Source: Eggerthellaceae bacterium (GTDB lineage Bacteria; Actinomycetota; Coriobacteriia; Coriobacteriales; Eggerthellaceae). From it: 49,705 nt of DNA. Below the pieces are notes generated by a model. It was not told the DNA's origin. It searched no databases and saw only the letters and a program-made list of their open reading frames with translations. The position numbers and the translations under genes are program-made. The DNA lies in NCBI GenBank assembly GCA_022792415.1, contig JAAWAY010000046.1, positions 1-49,705 of the forward strand. The letters run 5' to 3'. Position 1 is the stretch's first letter, and every line of letters starts with the position of its first letter. Shown here in pieces: positions 6,744 to 15,834 of the stretch.

Positions 6744-7781
6744 ATGGAAAAACTCTACGACATGTTCGATAAGTTCGTGCGCTCCGATTGGATGACCACC
6801 GCCCTCGGCGTCGTCATCATCCTCGGCCTGACGGCGCTGCTGTCCCGCGTGGCGGTGTCCATCACGCGCAAGCTGCTCAAGAGGGGCTCGCTGCTGCCCA
6901 CCAGCTCCATCTTCGTCAACGTCATCCGCGTGAGCATCTGGCTGGTCGGCATCAGCTTCATGCTCTCCAGCTGCTTCAACGTGGATGTGAGCGCCATCGT
7001 CACCGGCCTCGGCGTCGTCGGCATCGCGGTGTCGCTGGGCTTCCAGGACACCATCGCCAATCTCATCGGCGGCCTGCAGGTGAGTATCTCGCGCACGGTG
7101 GAGCCGGGCGACAACATCCAGCTGGGCGCTAGCGGCGTCAGCGGCGTCGTGCGGGATGTAACCTGGCGCTACACCACCATCGACAACCCGTCGGGCACTC
7201 GCATCGTCATCCCCAACTCGCTCATGAACACCACGGCCCTGCTGCACCTGTCGGCGCCGGAGAACGTGTCCATCCCCATCGTGGTCACCGACAGCGACCA
7301 GCGGCTCACCTCTGTCGCCCATCACATGGAGGAGGCCGCGGCCAAGGCGCTCAAGCGCGTCGACAAGCTCAAGAAGGGCCCCTCGACCTCGTTCAGCGAG
7401 ATCACGGCGCAGGGGTTCAAGGGCTCGCTCTCGTTCACGCTGACGGACACGAGCAAGATCACGGCGGCCACCGACGCGGCCATCCGCGCCATCGCGCCCT
7501 ATGCGCACGTGCATCCCATGGAGCAGATGATGGGCACCATCGAGCAGGAGCTGCTCGAGCATGACGGCCTGTCGAAGGACCAGGCCATCGCCACCGTGTA
7601 CGCCGATCGCGCGTCGACTTTGGTGGTGCCCACCGCCGACTCCGATGTGGCGCCGCAGATGAAGGAGCTGGAGAAGCGCGAGCGTGCCACCATCGCCAAG
7701 GACGCCGGCGCGACGCCTCTCGTCCCGACCGTGCCCGCGGCCGGCGACGGCGAGAAGTCCCCGTCGACGCCCGCGAAATAA
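6744..7781 (+). CDS. mscS: Small-conductance mechanosensitive channel, MscS family
   Basis: MscS channels open under membrane tension and release solutes during hypo-osmotic shock. Three membrane helices are seen: about 17-40, 55-75 and the pore helix at 78-105 (IVTGLGVVGIAVSLGFQDT). These are followed by the typical hinge and beta domain (NLIGGLQVSISRTVEPGD, then VVRDVTWRYTTIDNPSGTRIVIPN). The C-terminal cytoplasmic vestibule runs to about residue 270, and a charged tail of about 70 residues follows. The length of 345 aa is a little above E. coli MscS (286). The ATG has no ribosome site and lies where the transcript should begin, so it may be translated leaderless. Confidence 0.9.
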   Translation: MEKLYDMFDKFVRSDWMTTALGVVIILGLTALLSRVAVSITRKLLKRGSLLPTSSIFVNVIRVSIWLVGISFMLSSCFNVDVSAIVTGLGVVGIAVSLGFQDTIANLIGGLQVSISRTVEPGDNIQLGASGVSGVVRDVTWRYTTIDNPSGTRIVIPNSLMNTTALLHLSAPENVSIPIVVTDSDQRLTSVAHHMEEAAAKALKRVDKLKKGPSTSFSEITAQGFKGSLSFTLTDTSKITAATDAAIRAIAPYAHVHPMEQMMGTIEQELLEHDGLSKDQAIATVYADRASTLVVPTADSDVAPQMKELEKRERATIAKDAGATPLVPTVPAAGDGEKSPSTPAK

Positions 7782-7877
7782 CCCCGCGAAGTAGTTTTCC
7801 GCGAACTCCCTCTGAGGGGTGCGTCGCAGGGAATCACGCCGCGCACCTCTGCGAGGGGAAAATGCCGGTGCTGGCGG

Positions 7878-8089
7878 AGAAACGAGAAACCCCGTGCCAT
7901 GAGGGCAACGGGGTTTCGTAACAGCCCTGTCCCCCGTCAGAAGGATGAACCCACCTCAGAAAGGTGGGTGCTCGCAGCTGGCTTCCTGGCTTTCGTATCA
8001 ACGGATACGAATCTCCATTCCACCCGCTATCTTGAGCTCCCTCGTGCTATAACGTCGGTCCATCGCGATATGTGACGGGAACAGGACCT
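7878..8089 (-). ncRNA. ssrS: Probable 6S RNA
   Basis: 6S RNA mimics an open promoter and binds the housekeeping RNA polymerase. On the minus strand a transcript from 8089 has a closing stem: the 5' part (about 8089-8073, ending CCCGTCA) pairs with the 3' part (about 7939-7921, TGACGGGGGACAGGG). Inside lies a long, mostly unpaired bubble. It contains a perfect apical hairpin TTCGTATC/GATACGAA (7992-8011) and an 8-bp hairpin ACCCACCT/AGGTGGGT (7949-7969), located like the 3' bubble hairpin of known 6S RNAs. It has its own promoter and ends at a hairpin with a T-rich tail. No protein frame is credible here. Identification is by architecture, not alignment. Confidence 0.72.
7886..7917 (-). terminator. 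Rho-independent terminator of the 6S-like RNA
   Basis: The 10-bp perfect stem gaaaccccgt/acggggtttc has a 12-base loop. On the minus strand it is followed by tcgtttctcc. On the plus strand no T-run follows, so it serves the minus-strand RNA. Confidence 0.75.
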
Positions 8090-8095
8090 GGCTTT

Positions 8096-8123
8096 AGTAT
8101 AGGCAAACTGCGTGCGGTGAAAA
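8096..8123 (-). promoter_or_regulatory. Promoter of the 6S-like RNA
   Basis: Reading the minus strand: TTTTCA (8123-8118), 16 bases, TATACT (8101-8096), with the expected start at A 8089. Just upstream, at 8128-8142, TGACATT and AATGTCA form a perfect 15-base palindrome around one G that could bind a regulator. Confidence 0.55.
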
Positions 8124-8288
8124 GCCTTGACATTGAATGTCACGAGGATGTTGAGTGAAGGCTGCCGTTGGCGCCGTCGTTGGTCGAGCGAAGGTCTGCT
8201 CCATCCGCGCAACGCGTCGCTCGCTGGCAGCGGCCGCCCGTCGTCGGCCGAGCGGGCCAACAACGCACGGGACACGCCCGCTACATGA

Positions 8289-8312
8289 CGAGGGCCCCCG
8301 CAGGGGCCCTCG
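8289..8312 (-). terminator. G+C hairpin after pknB
   Basis: CGAGGGCCCC and GGGGCCCTCG pair over 10 bp with a 4-base loop, 37 bases beyond the pknB stop. It lacks a T-run, but its position fits the end of the five-gene minus-strand operon. Confidence 0.6.
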
Positions 8313-8348
8313 CAACGCACATCTATCAAGGAGGGGAACGCCGCCAGC

Positions 8349-10295
8349 CTACGCTGCGTCGCTCTGGGCCGTCGTGCCGCCCTGCGAGCCGCCCTCCGAC
8401 CCGGTGCCGGATCCGCCGGTGCTGCCGCCCGATCCGCCGGCGCTGCCGGTGTCGCCGCCCGGGGTGGTGCTGGGCTGGTCGGTGCCGGTGCTGCCGCCCG
8501 GGTTGGGCGTCGTGCCGCCCTGGTTGCTGTTGTTGCCCCCGGTCGAGGTGGAAGGCTGCTCCGGCTCGGGCTTGGGCTCGGGCCCCTGGCTGATGGTGAG
8601 CGTGACCGTGGTGCCGGGCTTGGCCGGGCCGGTGACGCTCTGGCTGATGACGTTGCCGGACGCCACGCTGTCGCTGTAGTCCTTCTTCGTCTCCACCTTG
8701 AAGCCGGCGTTGGACAGCGTGTTGGTGGCGTCGGACTGGCTCTTGCCCACCACGCCGGGCACGTTGACCGTCTCGGTGCCCAGCGACAGCACGTAGGTGA
8801 CGGTCGATCCCTTGTCCACCTTGCTGCCCGACGCGGGGCTCTGGCTCATGATGAGGTCCTTCTCCACCGTGTCCGAGTAGTCGGCCGGGTCGGCGGACAG
8901 CTTCAGGCCGTACTCCTCGGCGTAGCGCTTGGCCTCATCGACCGTCATCTGGTAGAAGTTGGGCACGACCACCTGCTCCGCGCCGTTGGACACGGTGATG
9001 GTGACGCGCGCCTTCTCGGCGGCCTTGGCCCCGCCGGCGGGATCCTGCTTGACGACGGTGCCTTCGGGAACGGAGTCGTCGAAGGTGTAGTCAGTGCGTA
9101 CGGTGAAGCCCTCCGCCTCCAGCAGCTCGGTCGCGGCCTGCTCGGTCATGCCGGTGACGACGGGCACGTCCTTGTCCTCGGCGCCCCCGCCTCCCAGCAG
9201 GTTGAACACCACCACGGCCAGCACGATGATGGCCGCCACGGCGCCCAGCGCGATGAACAGCGGCTTCTTGGACTTGGGCGGCGGGTCGACGCGGTAGTGC
9301 GCGCCGGACAGCGCCGGGTTGGTGACGGCGCCCGCCCCGCCCACGCCGGGCATGGCCTGGGTGGCGTCCACGGGCGCCATGGGCGGCACCGCGGGGGGCA
9401 CCGTGCCGATGACGCGCGTGCTGGCGCTGGTGAAGTCGGATGCGCCACCCAGGTTGACGGGCCGTCCGGCCAGGTAGTCGTTGAGGGCCAGGCGCATGTC
9501 GTTGGCCGTGGCGAAGCGGTCGGCCGGCGACTTGGCCATGGCGCACAGGATGATGTCCTCCAGCGCCGGGTCGATGTTGGGGTTGATGGCGCTGGGCGGC
9601 AGGGGCTCGTCCTGCACCTGCATGAGCGCCACGCTCACGGCATCGGGCCCGTCGAAGGGCAGCTTGCCCGTGGTGGCCTCGTACATCACCACGCCGAGCG
9701 AGTAGATGTCGCTGGCGGCGGTGAGCTCCTTGCCCTGGGCCTGCTCGGGCGAGATGTAGTGCGCGGTGCCCAGCACGGCCGACGTCTTCTGCTTGACGGA
9801 GTTCTTGGCGCGCGCGATGCCGAAGTCCATCACCTTCACGTTGCCGTCGGGCTGGACCATGATGTTCTGCGGCTTGATGTCGCGGTGCACGATGTCCTGG
9901 TTGTGGGCCACGGTGAGTGCCTGGCACACCTGCGACCCGATCTCGGCCACCTTGCGCTGGTTGATGGCGCCGCGCTGGTTGATGGCCGTCTTCAGGTCGG
10001 ATCCGCGGACGAACTCCATGACGATGAAGTACGTGCCCTCGTCCTGGCCCCAGTCGTACACGTTGACGATGTAGGGGCTCTGGAGGTTGGCCGCGGCGGC
10101 GGCTTCCTGGCGGAAGCGGCGGGTGAAGTCCGCGTCGGCCGCGTACTGCGGCAGCATCACCTTGACGGCCACCACGCGTCCCAGGACGTTGTCCTGGGCC
10201 TGGTAGACCTCGGCCATGCCGCCGATGCCGATGCGATCGCGGATCTCATAGCGGCCGCTGAAGGTCCGCCCCGTCATTGAATCCTGTCCGGTCAC
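8349..10295 (-). CDS. pknB: Ser/Thr protein kinase with PASTA domains (PknB)
   Basis: This is a membrane kinase that senses cell-wall fragments and phosphorylates division and wall-synthesis proteins. The kinase domain covers residues 15-275: Gly loop GIGGMAEV, Lys45, catalytic HRDIKPQN (Asp139), DFG at 157-159, and APE-like SPEQAQG. A single membrane helix follows at about 345-367. Three extracellular PASTA repeats lie at about 377-578. The C-terminal 70 residues are a Gly/Ser/Thr/Pro tail. The GTG start at 10295 has aaggag eight bases upstream. It is the last gene of fhaA-fhaB-pstP-rodA/pbpA-pknB; no separate pknA is present. The phosphatase in the same operon should reverse its action. Confidence 0.95.
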   Translation of the reverse strand: MTGQDSMTGRTFSGRYEIRDRIGIGGMAEVYQAQDNVLGRVVAVKVMLPQYAADADFTRRFRQEAAAAANLQSPYIVNVYDWGQDEGTYFIVMEFVRGSDLKTAINQRGAINQRKVAEIGSQVCQALTVAHNQDIVHRDIKPQNIMVQPDGNVKVMDFGIARAKNSVKQKTSAVLGTAHYISPEQAQGKELTAASDIYSLGVVMYEATTGKLPFDGPDAVSVALMQVQDEPLPPSAINPNIDPALEDIILCAMAKSPADRFATANDMRLALNDYLAGRPVNLGGASDFTSASTRVIGTVPPAVPPMAPVDATQAMPGVGGAGAVTNPALSGAHYRVDPPPKSKKPLFIALGAVAAIIVLAVVVFNLLGGGGAEDKDVPVVTGMTEQAATELLEAEGFTVRTDYTFDDSVPEGTVVKQDPAGGAKAAEKARVTITVSNGAEQVVVPNFYQMTVDEAKRYAEEYGLKLSADPADYSDTVEKDLIMSQSPASGSKVDKGSTVTYVLSLGTETVNVPGVVGKSQSDATNTLSNAGFKVETKKDYSDSVASGNVISQSVTGPAKPGTTVTLTISQGPEPKPEPEQPSTSTGGNNSNQGGTTPNPGGSTGTDQPSTTPGGDTGSAGGSGGSTGGSGTGSEGGSQGGTTAQSDAA

Positions 10296-10430
10296 CTTTG
10301 GACTCCTTTTAACTCACACATGCTGCGGTTCTGTTTCGTGTATGCGGTAAGGCAATCACTCTGCATTGTACTAGAGGTTCCCGCCATCCCGCTCGCCTTC
10401 GCAAAAGTCGTAAACATCCTGCCGACCGCC

Positions 10431-13205
10431 CTACGCCAGGCCCTGCACCTGCAGCGCCGTCTTCAGGACGCCCTGGGCCTTGGCCGCGCCCTCGCCCGAC
10501 GCGCCCTTCTCGATGACCACCGCCACCACCACGCGCGGGTTGTCCGCGGGGGCCATGCCCACGAACCAGCTGTTCGTGGTGCCGTCCCCGTTCTCGGCGG
10601 TGCCCGTCTTGCCGGCCACGTCCACGCCGCTCACGCGCGCGCCCGTGCCCGTGCCGTTGGTCACGACGCCGCGCAGCACGTCGAGCACGCGGTCGGCGGT
10701 GCCCTTGCTGACGGCCTGGCTCAGCTTGGACGGCTGGGCCGTGAAGCTGCGCTGGCCGTTGGCATTGTAGATGCCCTCCACCAGGTAGGGCTGCATGATG
10801 GCCCCGTCGTTGGCCATGGCGCAGCCGGCCAGCGCCATCTCGAGCACCGTGGCCTGGGGGCCGGCGGGGCTCTCGTGCTCGCCGACGGGCTCGCCGCAGG
10901 CGGCCCAGGCCGTCTCCCACTCCGTCATCTCGGACGGCTTGGGCATGAGCGACGTGGCCAGGGGCAGATCGAACTCCACGTTCTGGTTGAACTCGAACTT
11001 CTCGGCGCTGGCCACCAGGCGATCGGCGCCGATCTCCACGCCCAGCTGGCCGAACGCCGTGTTGGCCGACACCTCGGTGGCGCGCGCCAGCGTGATCTGG
11101 CCGTAGCCGGCGTCGCCGGCGTTGGTGACGGGCGCGTTGCCGATGTCCATCTCGGCGGGCGCGTCGAACATCGTGTCCTCGGTGGCCACGCCGTTCTCCA
11201 GCGCGGTGGCCAGCGTGATCATCTTGAAGGTAGAACCGGGCGCGTAGAGCGCCTGGGTGGCGCGGTTGAACAGCACCGACGAGTCGGCCGATCCGGTGGA
11301 TCCGCCCTCGGCGGCGCCGGCGATGATGCTCTCGATGTCGGCCGCGTCGTAGGTGGGGGCCGACGCCAGGGCCAGCACGGCGCCCGTCTCGGGGTCGATG
11401 ACCACGCACGCGCCCACCTTGCCCTGCAGCGCGTCCTGCGCCGCCTGCTGGATCTTTGAGTTGATGGTCAGCGTCACGTCGTTGCCCGGCGCGCTGATGC
11501 CCGCCAGCGAGTTGAGGGCGTCCGTCCAGGTGGCGAAGTTCTCCTGGCCCTTGAGCGCCGTGTTGTAGGCGGCCTCGATGCCGCTCGTGCCGTACTTCTC
11601 GGACGCATAGCCCACCACGTGGGCCGCCAGCGTCCCAGCGGGGTAGACGCGCTCGTAGGCGCCGTTGTCGTTGAGGACGCTCTGAGCCAGGATGACGCCG
11701 TCGTAGGTGGATATGGTGCCGCGCTCGGTCTTGGCCTCGCGGGCCATGGTGTGGCCGTTGCCCGGCAGGTTCTGGTAGTAGTCGGCCTGGATGACCATGA
11801 TGTAGGTGAGGTTGGCCACCAGCACGGCGAACAGCACCGAGAACACGATCATGGTGCCCGTCAGGCGCTTGCCCAGGGCCACGCGGCCCAGCACGCTGTT
11901 GGCCGACAGCGCCGTGGTGGCCTGCTTCATCTCCTCGCCGACGCCGGTGCCCTCGTCGCCGCAGCGCAGCAGGCAGGCCACGATGACGAAGCTGGCGATG
12001 AGCGAGCTGCCGCCCTGGCTGATGAAGGGCAGCGTGATGCCCGTCAGGGGGATGACCCGCGTGACGCCGCCCACGATGATGAACGCCTGCAGCACGATGA
12101 TGGACGTGAGGCCCACCGCGATGAACGAGCTGACGTCGGACTTGGCGCGCGCCGCCGTCACCATGCCGCGGATGGCGAAGCACAGGTACAGCAGCAGCAC
12201 GCCCGCCGCGCCCAGAAGGCCGATCTCCTCGGCGATGACGGGGAAGATGAAGTCGCTCTCGGCCACGGGGATGGTGGACGCGCCCATGCCGCGCCCGATG
12301 CCCGTGCCGAACAGGTCGCCGTCGGCCAGCGTGTAGAGCGTCTGCACCAGCTGCAGGCCCTTGTTCTGCGCGTCGGCGAAGGGGTCGAGCCAGATGCTCA
12401 CGCGCGTCTGCACGTGGCCGAACATATGGTAGAGCGCCACGCCGGCCACCGCGGCCAGGCCCAGCGACACGGCCAGGTAGAACTTCTTGCCCGTGGCCAC
12501 GTACAGCATGACCACGAACACGAAGAACAGCACGAAGGCCAGGCCGAGGTCCTTCTCGAGCACCACGACCAGAAACGCGAGCGCCCACATGATGATGAGC
12601 GGCAGCAGCGTGGGCAGCGACGGCAGGCGGAACGGGCCGACGTCCCAGGTGAACACCGACAGCATCTCGCGGTTGGACGCCAGGTAGCCGGCCAGGAAGA
12701 ACACGATGAGTATCTTGGCCAGCTCGCCGGGCTGGAAGCTGAACGAGCCCACCCGCAGCCACAGCTGGCCGCCGCCCGACTCCGATCCGATGACGGGGAG
12801 AAGCGGCGAGAGCAGCAGCAGGATGCCCACCACCATCAGGGTGTACTTGTAGTTGGCCACCTTGTCGAGGTTGCGGATGAAGGCCAGGATGAGCACCATG
12901 GCCGCCACGCCGGCGTACAGCCACATGAGCTGGCGCACGGCCAGGTCGGGCACGATGCGCGTGACGAAGGCGATGCCGATGCCCGACAGCGCGAACGCGA
13001 TGGGCAGGATGGCCGGGTCGGCGCCGGGTGCGAAGCGGCGCACGGCCAGGTGCGCCACGACGAAGGCGACGAAGATGCCGATGGGCACGCCCAGGGTGTT
13101 GAATGACAGCTCCTGGCCGCCGTTGACGGCCATCATGGCGAACAGCACGATGACCAGCGGCGCGGCGATGCAGAGCAGCAGCAGCTCCAGGTTGCGGCGG
13201 GTCAT
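10431..13205 (-). CDS. Fused SEDS glycosyltransferase (RodA/FtsW) and class B penicillin-binding protein
   Basis: One 924-residue protein joins the two enzymes that normally form a complex. SEDS proteins polymerise lipid II into glycan strands and class B PBPs cross-link them. Residues 1-415 form about ten membrane helices with SEDS landmarks (FQPGELAKI, EKDLG, WLDPF with Asp274, PLTGITLPFISQGGSS). A short cytosolic link (416-445) leads to a further membrane helix (about 450-472). The PBP part follows: dimerisation region, then transpeptidase with STFK (Ser658-Lys661), SAN (713-715) and KTG (866-868), so all catalytic motifs are intact. There is no stop or restart at the junction. In related actinobacteria rodA and pbpA are adjacent separate genes in this same place. 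The start at 13205 lies 4 bases after the pstP stop. Confidence 0.95.
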   Translation of the reverse strand: MTRRNLELLLLCIAAPLVIVLFAMMAVNGGQELSFNTLGVPIGIFVAFVVAHLAVRRFAPGADPAILPIAFALSGIGIAFVTRIVPDLAVRQLMWLYAGVAAMVLILAFIRNLDKVANYKYTLMVVGILLLLSPLLPVIGSESGGGQLWLRVGSFSFQPGELAKILIVFFLAGYLASNREMLSVFTWDVGPFRLPSLPTLLPLIIMWALAFLVVVLEKDLGLAFVLFFVFVVMLYVATGKKFYLAVSLGLAAVAGVALYHMFGHVQTRVSIWLDPFADAQNKGLQLVQTLYTLADGDLFGTGIGRGMGASTIPVAESDFIFPVIAEEIGLLGAAGVLLLYLCFAIRGMVTAARAKSDVSSFIAVGLTSIIVLQAFIIVGGVTRVIPLTGITLPFISQGGSSLIASFVIVACLLRCGDEGTGVGEEMKQATTALSANSVLGRVALGKRLTGTMIVFSVLFAVLVANLTYIMVIQADYYQNLPGNGHTMAREAKTERGTISTYDGVILAQSVLNDNGAYERVYPAGTLAAHVVGYASEKYGTSGIEAAYNTALKGQENFATWTDALNSLAGISAPGNDVTLTINSKIQQAAQDALQGKVGACVVIDPETGAVLALASAPTYDAADIESIIAGAAEGGSTGSADSSVLFNRATQALYAPGSTFKMITLATALENGVATEDTMFDAPAEMDIGNAPVTNAGDAGYGQITLARATEVSANTAFGQLGVEIGADRLVASAEKFEFNQNVEFDLPLATSLMPKPSEMTEWETAWAACGEPVGEHESPAGPQATVLEMALAGCAMANDGAIMQPYLVEGIYNANGQRSFTAQPSKLSQAVSKGTADRVLDVLRGVVTNGTGTGARVSGVDVAGKTGTAENGDGTTNSWFVGMAPADNPRVVVAVVIEKGASGEGAAKAQGVLKTALQVQGLA

Positions 13206-13209
13206 GGGA

Positions 13210-14439
13210 TCAGGCCCCCTCGCCCGTGGCCGCCGCCGCGTCGTCGCCGGCCGCGGGGTCGGCGTAGTTGACGGCGCTGGCCGGGTCGCTCGCGTCGGGG
13301 GCGGCCGAGCCGTCGTCCGCGCCGGCAGCTGCCGCGGCGCCCGCGACCTCGCCGGCCTCGCGCTGGCGACGCTCCTCTATCTCGTCGCGGTAGTCCTGCA
13401 CCAGCTCGCGCGCACCCTCCACGCTATCGGCCTTGATGCCGTCGGCGCGCAGGCGGTTGGCGGTGCCCGGTTGCAGGTCGTCCACCGACACGTCGGTCAC
13501 CTCCACCAGCTGGGCGGTGGACAGGCCGAACACGTCGCCCTGGACGCCCTGGTAGATGGCCACCTTGCCCTCGTCGTCGGCCAGGAAGGCCGCGTTGGAC
13601 GTGAACAGGTTGAACACGCCCACGGCGCCGGCCACGATGAGCGCCAGCAGCACCACGAGCATGATGGCCGTCGCCTTGGTGCGCCGGGCCATCTTGCGCT
13701 GGCGCACCTCCGCGAAGCCGGTGACGTCGGCCACCACCACGGTGACGTTGTCGTAGCCGCCGTTGGCCACGGCCTCGTTCACCAGCTGGGCCGCGCAGCG
13801 CTGCGGGTCGGCCGTGCGGTTCATGATGGCCTCGATCTGGTCGTCCTCCACCATGCCCGACAATCCGTCGGAGCACAGCAGCAGCCGGTCGCCCGTCTCG
13901 ACGTTGATCTCGAACAGGTCGGGCACCGTGCGCGGGTCGCTGCCGAGCGCGCGGGTGATGACGGAGCGCTGGGGGTGCACGCGCGCCTCGGCGGGCGTGA
14001 TCTGGCCCGCCTCGATGAGGTCGGCCATGAGCGAGTGGTCGCGGGTGAGCTGCTGGAGGCGCCCCTGGTGCAGCAGGTAGGCGCGCGAGTCGCCCACCTG
14101 GGCGATGACCAGGCGCTCGTTCTCGAGCAGGGCCGCGGTGCACGTGGTGCCCATGCCCTCGCGGCCCACGCCCTCGCGGGCGCCGCGGATGATGGCCAAG
14201 TTGGCCTCCTCCACCGCCTGGCCCAGGGCCTCGGCGTCGGGGTGGCGCGGGGCGCGCTCGGCGATGACGTTGACGGCGATCTCCGAGGCCACCTCGCCGG
14301 CTGCGTGGCCGCCCATGCCGTCGCACACCACGTACAGCGGCGGGGCCACCACCAGGGAGTCCTCGTTGTGCTCGCGGACGCAGCCGACGTCGGTGCGGCT
14401 GCCGAACGACGAGTTGGCCTTGCGCGACGCGCGGCTCAT
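13210..14439 (-). CDS. pstP: PP2C-family Ser/Thr phosphatase (PstP-like)
   Basis: This is a metal-dependent phosphatase expected to reverse PknB phosphorylation. Motifs run from the N terminus: RTDVGCVREHNEDS, DGMGGHAAGE (metal Asp), GTTCTAALLEN, VGDSRAYLL, DHSLMADLIEAG, LLLCSDGLSGM and YDNVTVVVADV. A membrane helix follows at about 250-272, then an external domain and an Ala/Asp/Gly-rich tail. The ATG at 14439 shares its A with the TGA of fhaB and has gaggt nine bases upstream; a GTG at 14442 is the alternative. The product is 409 aa, the usual size for PstP. It is co-translated with its neighbours. Confidence 0.94.
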   Translation of the reverse strand: MSRASRKANSSFGSRTDVGCVREHNEDSLVVAPPLYVVCDGMGGHAAGEVASEIAVNVIAERAPRHPDAEALGQAVEEANLAIIRGAREGVGREGMGTTCTAALLENERLVIAQVGDSRAYLLHQGRLQQLTRDHSLMADLIEAGQITPAEARVHPQRSVITRALGSDPRTVPDLFEINVETGDRLLLCSDGLSGMVEDDQIEAIMNRTADPQRCAAQLVNEAVANGGYDNVTVVVADVTGFAEVRQRKMARRTKATAIMLVVLLALIVAGAVGVFNLFTSNAAFLADDEGKVAIYQGVQGDVFGLSTAQLVEVTDVSVDDLQPGTANRLRADGIKADSVEGARELVQDYRDEIEERRQREAGEVAGAAAAAGADDGSAAPDASDPASAVNYADPAAGDDAAAATGEGA

Positions 14440-14852
14440 CACAGGTACCTCACGCGGATGGCCACGTCGCCGATGGTGACGACGTCCTTGTTGCGCAGCG
14501 CCGTGGGCTCGGTGATGAGGCGCCCGTTGACGTAGGTGCCGTTGGTGGAGCCCAGGTCCTCGACGAACAGGTTCTGGCCCATCAGCTGGAACCGCGCGTG
14601 GCGCCCCGACACGAAGCCCGCGCCGATGACGATGTCAGCCCCCGGCGAGCGGCCCACGATGACGGGGCCGTGGACGGCGATGGACACGCCGCGCAGCTCC
14701 TTGGGGCCCTTCTCCACCGAGAGGTTCCACGTGTGCTCGGTCTTGCGCTGGCCGCGCACCAGGCCGATGCCCGTGCGCATGATGGCGAACAGGAAGAGGT
14801 AGAGCAGCGCCACGAACAGCAGGCGCGCTATGAGCAGAACGACGTCGATCAC
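14439..14852 (-). CDS. Membrane-anchored FHA-domain protein (FhaB/FipA-like)
   Basis: FHA domains bind phosphothreonine and link kinase signals to wall synthesis and division. Residues 4-26 are one membrane helix. Residues 55-137 form the FHA domain with GRSPGADIVI, SGRHARF and DLGSTNGTYVNG, the conserved phosphopeptide-binding loops. The 137 aa fit FhaB/FipA proteins. The GTG start at 14852 has aagga about eight bases upstream. It lies between fhaA and pstP, as in many actinobacteria. Confidence 0.92.
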   Translation of the reverse strand: MIDVVLLIARLLFVALLYLFLFAIMRTGIGLVRGQRKTEHTWNLSVEKGPKELRGVSIAVHGPVIVGRSPGADIVIGAGFVSGRHARFQLMGQNLFVEDLGSTNGTYVNGRLITEPTALRNKDVVTIGDVAIRVRYL

Positions 14853-14895
14853 GGGAGGGTCCTTCTCGAGGCTTTCTTCGACGGGCGGCCGGGCG

Positions 14896-15834
14896 CTAGA
14901 TCAGCTGGAACTCGACGCTCGTGGTGCCGAGGGTGAGGCGGTCGGCATCCTGCAGCGGCGCCGACTTGATCTGGCGGCCGTTCACGAAGGTGCCATTGGT
15001 GGAGCCCAGGTCGGAGATGACCCAGGCGCCGCTCGCGTCGCGGCGGATCTCGGCATGCTGGCGCGACACGTTGATGTCGGGAATGACGATGTCGTTGCGC
15101 GACTCGCGACCGATGATCATGACGCGCCCGTCCAGCGGGAAGGCGCGGTCGTTGGTGATGTCGTAGAGGTAGGCCTGCTTCTGGGGCTGGCTCGCCGCGC
15201 CGTCCTGGGCGCCGAACACCATGGTCTGGGGTGCCTCGCCGTAGTCGTCGGCCGGGTTGTCGTAGTAGCCGTCCTCGCCGAATGCCTGGTCGTAGGTGGC
15301 GTCGCCACCGTAGGCGTCGCGCTCATCGTAGCCGTAGGGGTCGCGCGCCGGGGCCGCGCCGCGGGGGGCGCCGGCGGGCGCGCGGTAGCCCGCACCGCGC
15401 CCGTTGGGGGCCACGGCCAGACCGTAGCGCTCCATCTCCTCCTGGCGCAGCTGCGCGACGAGGGGAGCGGCCACCATCTCGGCGATGACCTCGAACTTTC
15501 CGTGGCGCAGGTCGTCGTCGACGATGAAGCGCACCAGGGGCTGGCCGTCCATGATGAGGCCGTGCTCGCTCGCCTTGGCGGCCAGGTACGTCTCGGTCTC
15601 GCCCGCCAGGGTGGGGTAGTAGCCGAACAGGCGCTCGTCGTCATCGGCGTTCACGAGCACCGTGTAGAGGGTGGGGGCGTACTGCTTGCCGGCGCCGACC
15701 ATCTTCTCGCGGCGCATCTGCTTCTCGGCCTTCTTGGCAATCTGCACGGGGGACAGCGGCGTGCCCGACATGCGGTCGGCGGCACCCTCCACGGTGTCCT
15801 CCATCTTGCCCTCGACCTTTGAAAAGAAGCCCAT
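14896..15834 (-). CDS. DUF3662 and FHA-domain protein (FhaA-like)
   Basis: The protein is 312 aa. Residues 1-115 are the DUF3662 module (KAEKQMRREKMVG, APTLYTVLVNADD), a flexible Gly/Tyr/Asp-rich region follows at about 135-220, and a C-terminal FHA domain ends the protein (GRESRNDIVI, SRQHAEI, DLGSTNGTFVNG). In mycobacteria FhaA is a phosphothreonine-binding partner of PknB and of wall-synthesis proteins. The start at 15834 has aaggag six bases upstream; the frame remains open to 15888 without a better start. It is the first gene of the minus-strand operon. The upstream gap 15835-16189 holds the divergent promoters and no gene; a tatatagt box lies near 16022-16029. Confidence 0.93.
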   Translation of the reverse strand: MGFFSKVEGKMEDTVEGAADRMSGTPLSPVQIAKKAEKQMRREKMVGAGKQYAPTLYTVLVNADDDERLFGYYPTLAGETETYLAAKASEHGLIMDGQPLVRFIVDDDLRHGKFEVIAEMVAAPLVAQLRQEEMERYGLAVAPNGRGAGYRAPAGAPRGAAPARDPYGYDERDAYGGDATYDQAFGEDGYYDNPADDYGEAPQTMVFGAQDGAASQPQKQAYLYDITNDRAFPLDGRVMIIGRESRNDIVIPDINVSRQHAEIRRDASGAWVISDLGSTNGTFVNGRQIKSAPLQDADRLTLGTTSVEFQLI

